Source: Candidatus Bathyarchaeota archaeon | GTDB lineage: Archaea; Thermoproteota; Bathyarchaeia; TCS64 | Length of the DNA stretch: 13,743 nt | NCBI GenBank assembly: GCA_013619005.1 | Contig: JABXKY010000143.1 | Location: 1 to 13,743 of the forward strand | Direction of reading: 5' to 3' | Shown here: positions 1-6,335 of the stretch, in pieces | How the letters are laid out: each line of letters opens with the position of its first letter | Numbering within the stretch: position 1 is the stretch's first letter | Notes under the pieces: generated by a model | Seen by the model: the letters and a program-made list of their open reading frames with translations, nothing else | What the model was told of the DNA's origin: nothing | The model's database searches: none | Position numbers and translations under genes: made by a program

Positions 1-275
1 TTTGTTCGGTAGCATCATCCTTTTCCGGTAGTCGCTCCCCTTTTTTTTTCGCGTCAGTCGTTTTCCCAAGTTATTTATCTCATCCATCTTGACCAAGTGG
101 TCCTATTAAGTAGCATGTATACACGCGCGTCCTGGGGTAACCATATCTCCAATCCTACACAAGAAACAGCAAAACAATGGACACCCCCCTAGTAACCACT
201 TCTCTACTCGGTGCGTGTGTGTGTGCGTGCATTTCCAATCTTTCTTCTGTGGAAATTGTGTGGGTGTGATATTAC

Positions 276-470
276 TGTGTGTAGGTAGGGGTAGGGGTGT
301 AGGTGTGAATAGGGAGGGGAGTGGATGAATGTATGTGAAGGAATGAGAGGATGAAAGAATGTGAATGTTGATGAGGGAGAGTGAATGAAGGAAAAGATGG
401 ATGGAAGTATAGAAGAATATGGAGAAATGTAAAAATGGAAGAAAAAGTGGGTTTGGGTTTGGGGGTTAAT
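276..470 (+). repeat. 195-base C-free low-complexity (G/A/T) tract
   Basis: Reading base by base, the last C is at 275 and the next at 471. The tract begins GT-rich with G runs (288-291, 294-297, 312-314, 316-319), becomes purine-rich with degenerate GAATG/GATGG units (about 320-440), and ends with three G runs separated by TTT (449-465). The strand asymmetry is extreme compared with the mixed-composition genes around it. Its function is unknown. Confidence 0.8.
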
Positions 471-478
471 CTTATATC
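471..478 (+). promoter_or_regulatory. TATA-box-like promoter element for the formyltransferase gene
   Basis: The element CTTATATC is centred about 26 bases upstream of the ATG at 501. That is the spacing expected if transcription starts at or next to the start codon, giving a leaderless mRNA. It lies directly after the C-free tract. The assignment rests on sequence and spacing only. Confidence 0.55.
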
Positions 479-500
479 GGAAACCATGTCCTGCCTTTCC

Positions 501-1307
501 ATGGTCACTACTCCCATATTTGATCCTTCGATCGGCCACAAGATGCGTGTAGCCCTTTTCATCTCGGGTTCTGGGACTAACGGTTTGAGGATAATCGATA
601 AAAGCCAAGAAGATAAATCAAATTTTGAGGTGACTCTGATTTTCAGCGATATCAAGGACACCCGGTCGAGGAGGAACGGTTCCAAGATGTCAAGGGCAAA
701 GGAGATTTCCGAAAAGTATGGGATAGCTTACGAGTGTGTTGATATCAGGGATTTCTACAAGGAGAGGGGGTTGAAGAGAACTGACCTTTCCATCAGACAT
801 GATTATGATAGGCTGGTTCTTGAGATGCTCAGAGGCTACGACATTGACCTGATCGTGAATGCCGGGTACATGAGCATAATGACGCCTGTTTTGCTTGACG
901 AGTACGAGGGGAGGATGGTTAACGTTCACCCCGCTGACCTCTCGATTATGGACGGGGATAGACGGAAGTACGTTGGTATACATGTTGTTGAGGACGCTAT
1001 CCTCTCAGGTGACCAGAAAATATTTTCAACCACTCATATTGTGCGGGAGGAGGTTGATGGGGGAGAGATGCTCGTAATCTCCGCCCCTGTTCCAGTCCAG
1101 ATTGAGGTTCAGCTTGAGAAGCTCGCTGATGACAAGAAGCTTAGAAAGGCAGTCGTATCGGAGCACCAGACAAGGCTCAAGGAGGCCGGGGACTGGGTCG
1201 TGTTACCCATGACAGTTCAAATGATCTCAGAGGGGAGGTTCGCTCTGGGTGAAGAAGGGGTATACCTTGACGGAAAATTTGTCCCATTTGGCTATCGTTT
1301 AGGGTGA
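501..1307 (+). CDS. GART-fold formyltransferase family protein (PurN-like)
   Basis: A 268-residue protein related to phosphoribosylglycinamide formyltransferase, which transfers a formyl group from 10-formyl-tetrahydrofolate in purine synthesis. The phosphate-binding SGSGTN loop is at about residues 22-27. The three catalytic residues of the family are all present: N141 and H143 in NVHP, and D186 in the VDGGEM segment. The protein is longer than a typical PurN (about 200 residues), with extra sequence after the first strand and at the C terminus, so the substrate may not be GAR; the specific reaction is inferred. The frame is open back to 381, but that part is low-complexity sequence. I chose ATG 501 because a TATA-like element lies 26 bases upstream. 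ATG 486 and ATG 543 are alternatives. The gene ends 74 bases before the RadA-like gene, which has its own promoter inside the gap. Confidence 0.8.
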   Translation: MVTTPIFDPSIGHKMRVALFISGSGTNGLRIIDKSQEDKSNFEVTLIFSDIKDTRSRRNGSKMSRAKEISEKYGIAYECVDIRDFYKERGLKRTDLSIRHDYDRLVLEMLRGYDIDLIVNAGYMSIMTPVLLDEYEGRMVNVHPADLSIMDGDRRKYVGIHVVEDAILSGDQKIFSTTHIVREEVDGGEMLVISAPVPVQIEVQLEKLADDKKLRKAVVSEHQTRLKEAGDWVVLPMTVQMISEGRFALGEEGVYLDGKFVPFGYRLG

Positions 1308-1349
1308 CCCTTTTTCACTTATCCCCCAGCTTCGGAAAGCCTCGTTCCG

Positions 1350-1357
1350 TTTATATG
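1350..1357 (+). promoter_or_regulatory. TATA-box-like promoter element for the RadA-like/PolB operon
   Basis: TTTATATG is centred about 28 bases upstream of ATG 1382. This favours ATG 1382 over the GTG at 1304 or the ATGs at 1355 and 1358, which overlap the element itself. Confidence 0.55.
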
Positions 1358-1381
1358 ATGAACTGGAGAGTCAAGCCTGCG

Positions 1382-2425
1382 ATGGCTGACCATGGACCAC
1401 TTGACGCGGCATCAACGTTCAAGAGTGCTCTCCAGGTCTACGCTAACCGTGCAGAGGTTTCTAGGCTAACCACAGGCAGCCATCGCCTCGATCAACTGCT
1501 GAGCGGCATCGAGCCCACCCGCTTCTACCTTTTCTTCGGGGACCCAAAGGAAAAGACACCTGACCGGCTCCTTTATCGGTTGATGGTGGAGGCCATCAAG
1601 CCGGGGGAACTATCCGGAAAGGTGGTTTATCTTCTATGTGGGAATTACAGACGTGACAGGACGACCCTCGACTCTGAGCTGCTTCTCTCTCTTCTGGAGG
1701 ACTCGGATATGGAGCTGGATGACGCCCTTGGGAAGATTCACATAATCGGTGTTTTCTCCGAAGCCCAGCTGATGAACGCGCCTTCCCTTGTGGAGGAGCT
1801 GGTCAGTGAGCATGATGATATCAGGCTGCTGGCCGTTCAGCAGATATCCAAGCTGTTCTACAGCGAGAAGGCGATCCGGCACGAGGACCCAGCCGAGTTC
1901 ACGGGAGTGGTCTCACGTCTCAAGGAGATATGCTCGCTTCACGGCATCGCCATGGTGGCCTCATGTGAGTCAAAGCGACGGAAAGGGTTGATCCCCGAGC
2001 CCAAGGGGGGGAATTTCCTAAGGCACTCGGCGAACGTTATCACCTACCTCAGGGTGATGAAGGGAGGGGATATCTCGGCTCAGCTTGTGAAGCATTTTGA
2101 CAAGGACAGGAACGGGAGGAGGGTTAGTTTCTCAGGGGAGGATGATGTATTGGGAAGGATAACAAAGGACTCGATGCGTGGAAGGATTCAGAACACCATG
2201 ACCCATCTCAGGTCAGGCTACCGTGAGGCTCTCAAGGACGATGATTTACAGGAAGCTTTTGACAGGATCTGGGAGACATGGAACCTGGAGCAGGGGGCCA
2301 TGATTTACGCCCAAGTGGTTTCCTCTATGGACCTCCTCAACCTCACGGGGGCACTAGCCAACAGGCGAGAGATAGATGAGCTTCGGAGAAGGCTTGAGGA
2401 ACTGGAGAGCCAAGATGAGGCTTGA
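1382..2425 (+). CDS. RadA/KaiC-like RecA-superfamily protein with degraded ATPase motifs
   Basis: A 347-residue protein with the layout of archaeal RadA/KaiC-type RecA-fold proteins. The entry motif TTGSHRLDQLLSGI (about 24-37) matches the conserved start of the RecA core. The Walker A site should read GxxxxGKT but here is GDPKEKT (G53-T59): the glycine before the lysine is E57 and one position is missing. At the Walker B site, LLAVQQIS, the expected aspartate is Q153. The late core motif GGNFLRHSANV is kept. A charged C-terminal tail of roughly 100 residues, ending in a Glu/Arg-rich helix, follows. ATP hydrolysis is therefore doubtful and a structural or DNA-binding adaptor role is more likely (inference). 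The gene overlaps the polymerase gene by 11 bases, so the two are surely co-transcribed and probably act together. Confidence 0.8.
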   Translation: MADHGPLDAASTFKSALQVYANRAEVSRLTTGSHRLDQLLSGIEPTRFYLFFGDPKEKTPDRLLYRLMVEAIKPGELSGKVVYLLCGNYRRDRTTLDSELLLSLLEDSDMELDDALGKIHIIGVFSEAQLMNAPSLVEELVSEHDDIRLLAVQQISKLFYSEKAIRHEDPAEFTGVVSRLKEICSLHGIAMVASCESKRRKGLIPEPKGGNFLRHSANVITYLRVMKGGDISAQLVKHFDKDRNGRRVSFSGEDDVLGRITKDSMRGRIQNTMTHLRSGYREALKDDDLQEAFDRIWETWNLEQGAMIYAQVVSSMDLLNLTGALANRREIDELRRRLEELESQDEA

Positions 2426-4487
2426 AGGCTGGCTCCTCGATGTAAGGTTCAGGGACGACCAGGCTCTCCTTTGGGTAAAGGTAGGGGATAGACGTATCCA
2501 GCTGAGGGACAGGTATAACGTGGACTTTTTTGTTTCACCAGACAAGGTCTCACACGAGAAACTGGTCTACCTCTTCGATGAACACGATCACATAGTCAAC
2601 ATAGAGGAAGCTCAGAGGTTTCTGAGCATTGACTCTAAGGAAACATCACCCGTTCTAAGGGTCTACGTGGATTCAGTAGCCCATCACAGGAACCTGGTCA
2701 GGCTCGTATCCAAATACGGGGATGTATTCGATACAGACCTCTCACATAGCCAGCGGTACCTCGCCGACAGGATGCTCATCCCCCTTGGAAAACTCGTTGT
2801 GGATGTGAACGAGCAGTGCGTTATCACCAGTATCGAGGGGATTCCCCTTGGACTAGACGTGGATCCCCCGCCGTTCAAGGTTCTCTGTTTTGAGCTTCAC
2901 CTGGAAAACCGCGTGCTAGAAATCGTGACTCTGAACCAGAGCATGCAGGAGGAGTACCGTTTCAACGGTCCCGAGCTGGAGACACTGCAATCGTTTACCG
3001 AGTATATCAAGGAGTATGACCCCGACATGTTCGCGTGTATGGAGACGGACCTGAAGAAACTGTTCTCGCTCCAGATCAAACACGGTCTGCCCATTTCCGG
3101 GTATTTCCATAGAAAGGGCTTCCACCTCGATGATGGACGGGTCTACCTGAACCTCATGTCCTACAGGAGGATGAGCCTTGCGGGGATGGTGGAGCGCATC
3201 CAGTACAACAGGGAGGTGCCGAGGATCGCCTCAGATTGGGCCGCTGGAAGAGCCATTGAAAGCAGGCAGAGCTACGAGGCAAGGAGAAGGGGGTACCTGC
3301 TACCTAGGAACGGGTTCTTCCAGCCCGTTATGAGCCTAGAGGAGCTTCTCAGGGAGAGGGATCACGGCGGGTTGATCTTCGCGCCAACAGTGGGGCTCCA
3401 CGAGAACGTCGCTGCCCTGGACTTTGAGTCTATGTTCCCCCAGATAATCCTCAAACACAACATCAGCTACGAGAACGTCAGAACTGAGAGGGAGGCTGAG
3501 GGCTTCCTCCTAGACTTCACCAGAGATACCTTGGATCGCAGGCTATACTTCAAGCACCTGCGGAAGGATCTGGAAGGAGACCCAGAGAAATGGTTCTGGT
3601 GCGAGACTAGGCAGCAGGCCCTCAAGGAGATCCTGTTCTGCACCTATGGGTACAGCGGATGCTGGGCCAACAAGTTTGGGAACATGGATACGTTCATGGA
3701 GATCAACAATGCTGCAAGGATCAACCTGGTCAAGGCAATGAACATAGCCCGTGGGAGAGGATTCCACACAATCTACGGTAACAGCGACAGCCTCTTTCTG
3801 GAGAAAAAAGGCGCAACGAGGGATGATTTCGATTCACTCGCGGATGATATCTATGCCGAGACTGGGCTCCCCATCACCGTCGAGAACCATTTCCGGTACC
3901 TGGTGTTGCTTCCCCAGAAATCTGGGAATAATTTCGGGGCCATCAACAGGTACTATGGTGTCAGGTACGACGGTAAGCTTGTCTGCAGGGGGATCGAGCT
4001 TCGGAGGAGGAACACATGCCCCTTCGTGGCAAACGCTCAGAGGAAGGCTATTCACGCCATGCTTGCCCAGGAATCCGCTGAGGAGGTGCTGTCCAAGGGG
4101 TTGGAGGATGCAAAGAGGGTAATTGACAAGGCATGCAGGGAGCTCAAGAAGGGGCTCGTACCCATTGAAGAGCTTGAGGCCAAGACTATTCTCCGTAGGA
4201 AGCCTTCAAAATACAAGGCGCGTCTCCCCCACGTGGCGGCGGCGGAGGCCCTCAGCATCAACGGCTTGGACGTTGGGAAGGGGAACGTGATCAGCTACGT
4301 CTACGTGGACGCCGACCACAAGAACCCGTTCAGGCGCGTCAGCCCAGCGGGGTACCAGAACAAGTTCGATGCAAAAAAATACGTTCGCCTAGTAAATGAG
4401 GCCGGGCGGAGCATCATGCTTCCCTTCCTCGAAGAGGAGGAAAAGGAGACAAAGACTGCCTCCCTTGAGTCCTTCTTTAATCCCTGA
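2415..4487 (+). CDS. polB2: Family B DNA polymerase, PolB2-like with altered catalytic motifs
   Basis: A 690-residue family B polymerase. Motif A is intact (DFESMFP, 336-342, catalytic D336). Motif B, normally KxxxNSxYG, reads KEILFCTYG (404-412), so Asn and Ser are replaced by F408 and C409. Motif C, normally YGDTDS, reads YGNSDS (454-459): the first Asp is N456 and D458 remains. The 3'-5' exonuclease sites are lost: Exo I DxE becomes FELH (159-162), and at Exo II the expected Asn is E210 and the catalytic Asp aligns with a Lys. This pattern fits the PolB2 group, first described as inactivated; a Sulfolobus member (Dpo2) has since been linked to damage tolerance. The C terminus TASLESFF resembles a PCNA-interacting PIP box. 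ATG 2415 is chosen because it begins the conserved MRLEGWLLD segment. The 3' end overlaps the convergent deiminase gene by 11 bases. Confidence 0.88.
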   Translation: MRLEGWLLDVRFRDDQALLWVKVGDRRIQLRDRYNVDFFVSPDKVSHEKLVYLFDEHDHIVNIEEAQRFLSIDSKETSPVLRVYVDSVAHHRNLVRLVSKYGDVFDTDLSHSQRYLADRMLIPLGKLVVDVNEQCVITSIEGIPLGLDVDPPPFKVLCFELHLENRVLEIVTLNQSMQEEYRFNGPELETLQSFTEYIKEYDPDMFACMETDLKKLFSLQIKHGLPISGYFHRKGFHLDDGRVYLNLMSYRRMSLAGMVERIQYNREVPRIASDWAAGRAIESRQSYEARRRGYLLPRNGFFQPVMSLEELLRERDHGGLIFAPTVGLHENVAALDFESMFPQIILKHNISYENVRTEREAEGFLLDFTRDTLDRRLYFKHLRKDLEGDPEKWFWCETRQQALKEILFCTYGYSGCWANKFGNMDTFMEINNAARINLVKAMNIARGRGFHTIYGNSDSLFLEKKGATRDDFDSLADDIYAETGLPITVENHFRYLVLLPQKSGNNFGAINRYYGVRYDGKLVCRGIELRRRNTCPFVANAQRKAIHAMLAQESAEEVLSKGLEDAKRVIDKACRELKKGLVPIEELEAKTILRRKPSKYKARLPHVAAAEALSINGLDVGKGNVISYVYVDADHKNPFRRVSPAGYQNKFDAKKYVRLVNEAGRSIMLPFLEEEEKETKTASLESFFNP

Positions 4488-5397
4488 GGATGGGGCAGGT
4501 CAGGCAGTGGGGGCCGCCGCCTCCGATGGCAAGCTGGCTGCCTGGGATGCTGATGACATCAAATCCCCTGTCCTCCAGGAGCGGGATTATCCTCTCGTTC
4601 CACTCGTAACTGACGCACTTTTTGTCTCCGAGCCCCAATATGTTGCTGCCGAATACCCTGATCTCTGTGTCGTCGCAATAGATGATCTCGACGCCCTTCC
4701 CCTTGAGGTAGTTCTCCAGCCACATGAGCTGGACTCCATCCTCGCTGTAGACGTAGGCCGGAAACAGGTTGAGGGCTGGCTTGAAGAACAGGGCAAGGTC
4801 TGGGCTCATCATCATAAGAGCCCCGTCTAAGTGAACCCTCCAGCTTGGTAGTGGTTGTAAGACGAATTCCTTGATGTTCTTACCTAGCATAGCGTCCTTC
4901 ATTTGGAACGCGCCGTGCTCGTTACTCCTTGTGCCGAAGCCCATCATTGGCGTATCCTTGTCGAACCAGACGTAGTCGCCTCCCTCCACCAATCCAGGCG
5001 GAGATATCTTCTGGGCGATAGGTACACCGAGCTCATTGAACGCTTTCTCCATGAGCGTGGGCTCCACGAACCTTGCGGGGTAGGTCATCCTGAGGATGTG
5101 GCCCCCAAGGTCTGTAACCATCCCTATGTCCCTCGTGTAGACGAGGTTGGGGAGGACACTGGCTATCTGCTGGTGCCTCTCGTCAAGCAACTCATTGAGC
5201 ATAACGACGTCGATGCCCTCCGCCTTGAGCGCATCGGTGTAGACATCGTGTTCCTCCTGGAAAGCCTTCCAGTAGACGGGGTCCCTGAACAGGTAATCGT
5301 CCTTGTTTCCAGCGGTTACCGCCTTCATGCCCTCGTCGGGGCGGTGCATTAGCACCCTGCGTAGCTTCCCGTACTCCGTTTGTGCGCCGTATTTCAT
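4477..5397 (-). CDS. Arginine deiminase-family (guanidine-modifying) hydrolase
   Basis: A 306-residue enzyme of the amidinotransferase/arginine deiminase superfamily, which attacks guanidino carbons through a catalytic cysteine. Visible hallmarks, in order, are NLVYTRD, EGGD (138-141), HLDG with catalytic-type H189 and D191, and a C-terminal GGGGPHCLTCP segment in which C298 is the likely nucleophile. The usual deiminase is about 400 residues, so this is a compact form; it could be an arginine deiminase, a dihydrolase or another guanidino hydrolase. No carbamoyltransferase or carbamate kinase gene is nearby, so a classical arginine-fermentation operon is not seen. A frame from TTG 5412 is open, but ATG 5397 lies 28 bases from a TATA-like element and starts the conserved MKYGAQTEYGKLRRVLMHRP segment. 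The gene converges on the polymerase gene and overlaps its last codons. Confidence 0.85.
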   Translation of the reverse strand: MKYGAQTEYGKLRRVLMHRPDEGMKAVTAGNKDDYLFRDPVYWKAFQEEHDVYTDALKAEGIDVVMLNELLDERHQQIASVLPNLVYTRDIGMVTDLGGHILRMTYPARFVEPTLMEKAFNELGVPIAQKISPPGLVEGGDYVWFDKDTPMMGFGTRSNEHGAFQMKDAMLGKNIKEFVLQPLPSWRVHLDGALMMMSPDLALFFKPALNLFPAYVYSEDGVQLMWLENYLKGKGVEIIYCDDTEIRVFGSNILGLGDKKCVSYEWNERIIPLLEDRGFDVISIPGSQLAIGGGGPHCLTCPILRD

Positions 5398-5420
5398 GCC
5401 CTCGATGGTCAAAGGCTGTT

Positions 5421-5429
5421 ATTTATACC
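5421..5429 (-). promoter_or_regulatory. TATA-box-like promoter element for the deiminase gene
   Basis: On the minus strand this reads GGTATAAAT, centred about 28 bases upstream of ATG 5397, preceded by a purine-rich BRE-like stretch (GCAGGA). It is one of the best TATA matches in the window and implies a leaderless transcript. Confidence 0.6.
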
Positions 5430-5510
5430 TCCTGCTCCGCATGAAACAAAAAAACCGAAAATCGGCGTCGCTGGGACACATACATTCTGTTGCTCTCTAC
5501 AAAGACACAC

Positions 5511-5520
5511 CTTTTTATTT
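5511..5520 (+). promoter_or_regulatory. TATA-box-like promoter element for the HExxH protein gene
   Basis: CTTTTTATTT lies in the divergent region between the deiminase and HExxH genes. It would place the transcription start near 5541, after the TTG at 5531 and just before the TTG at 5549. Confidence 0.45.
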
Positions 5521-5548
5521 GATGTAATCTTTGAATCTTCGATATGTT

Positions 5549-6295
5549 TTGACTCAACGGAGGGAGCTTTCTGACGGCGATGTCCGTAGAATCGTCCAAG
5601 AGTCAATTAAACTGATCAACAGTACCCAGAATGAGATCCGTTTACCCATATCACCGAACCTTGTATCAACACGCCATAGGCTCAACAAGGGTGAGTGCAA
5701 GGCCAAGTACATCAACCACGGCAAGAACAGGGCGTACGCCATGGATTTCGGGAACTTCCAGCCGCCAAACGTCATCTATCTCGACAAGATGCTGCCTTCC
5801 TGCGACCACCCAATGAACATCCCCGATTTCGCCGAGACCATGATAGCCTACAGTGGGATCCATGAGGTTATTCATGCAGATGATCACACGGGCGGCGACA
5901 GGCTTCTCCTGGCTACTAGGAAGCACATACTTGAGACCCATGAGGACAAGCTCGAGAAGAGTATGGAGATCCTCAGAAAGGACGGAGGGGCACAGTGTAT
6001 CGATGGCTACGACGATTTGGCGTCTTTGTGGGCTGTCCAGTACGTGGACATGGTGACACATTACAGGAGCTACGTGGTCTTGCGTCACATGAAGTTCCCG
6101 AAGCTTGACGAGATCTGGAGCAGGCTCAGGAATGATTACTTCCCCCCCAACCTTTTGACCAACATAGAGGTAACCAAGGGAGCAAACTATGTCTTCGCCC
6201 TCTTCACGGAGAAGATGGGAGAATACTGTCTGATAGAGGCCCTCGACGAGTACAACAAGCTCAAGGAAAAGGCGACGGCCAGCTACATGGTCTAA
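5549..6295 (+). CDS. Unrecognised protein with an HExxH metal-site motif
   Basis: About 248 residues; I do not recognise the family. A helix-like segment contains HEVIH (H105, E106, H109), the zincin metalloprotease signature, followed at once by DDHTGGD (111-117), which offers H113 or D117 as possible further ligands. The rest is soluble, mixed alpha/beta in appearance, with many His, Asp and Tyr residues, no signal peptide and no clear membrane segment. A YVDMVTHYRSYVV segment and a Lys/Glu-rich C-terminal helix follow. A cytoplasmic metal-dependent hydrolase is possible, but HExxH alone is weak evidence. Starts at TTG 5531 (254 aa) or TTG 5549 are both possible; the TATA-like element at 5511-5520 favours 5549. 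The ligase gene begins 40 bases downstream with its own promoter-like element. Confidence 0.75.
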   Translation: MTQRRELSDGDVRRIVQESIKLINSTQNEIRLPISPNLVSTRHRLNKGECKAKYINHGKNRAYAMDFGNFQPPNVIYLDKMLPSCDHPMNIPDFAETMIAYSGIHEVIHADDHTGGDRLLLATRKHILETHEDKLEKSMEILRKDGGAQCIDGYDDLASLWAVQYVDMVTHYRSYVVLRHMKFPKLDEIWSRLRNDYFPPNLLTNIEVTKGANYVFALFTEKMGEYCLIEALDEYNKLKEKATASYMV

Positions 6296-6296
6296 A

Positions 6297-6304
6297 CATT
6301 TAAT
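6297..6304 (+). promoter_or_regulatory. TATA-box-like promoter element for DNA ligase
   Basis: CATTTAAT lies immediately after the stop codon of the upstream gene and is centred about 35 bases before ATG 6336, which would give a leader of only a few bases. Confidence 0.4.
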
Positions 6305-6335
6305 GCCCGATTAACCCCATTCATGAGCGGTAGCC

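Larger units (their letters stand above)
1..500. other. Gene-free leader region with a low-complexity, C-free tract
   Basis: I see no convincing gene here. Bases 1-200 are ordinary-looking and include a run of nine T at 41-49. Bases about 140-204 are rich in A and C and poor in G. From about 205 the composition flips to G/T/A, starting with GTGTGTGTG-like steps, and bases 276-470 contain no C at all. The tract is made of degenerate short units (GAATG-, GATG- and TAGGGG-like) rather than one clean tandem repeat. Open frames run through it on both strands, but their products are low-complexity and do not look like proteins. The tract stops at the promoter of the formyltransferase gene. It could be a regulatory or structural element, a hypervariable locus, or an assembly or contamination artefact at a contig end. 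Confidence 0.7.

Noticed and set aside
381..500. N-terminal extension of the formyltransferase frame
   Set aside because: It is read from the C-free tract, lies upstream of and across the TATA-like element, and does not resemble the family.
204..685. Minus-strand open frames through the low-complexity tract
   Set aside because: They encode Ser/His/Phe/Thr/Pro-rich low-complexity strings created by the absence of C, and overlap the formyltransferase gene on the other strand.
2376..4487. Polymerase motif changes as sequencing errors or a pseudogene
   Set aside because: The frame is uninterrupted over 690 codons, several independent motifs differ in the way expected of the PolB2 group, and the C-terminal tail is intact.
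4396..4830. Plus-strand 144-aa frame
   Set aside because: It is the shadow of the deiminase gene, which has clear family motifs on the minus strand.
5455..5465. CCGA-AAA-TCGG inverted repeat in the divergent promoter region
   Set aside because: A 4-bp stem is too short to claim as an operator or terminator.
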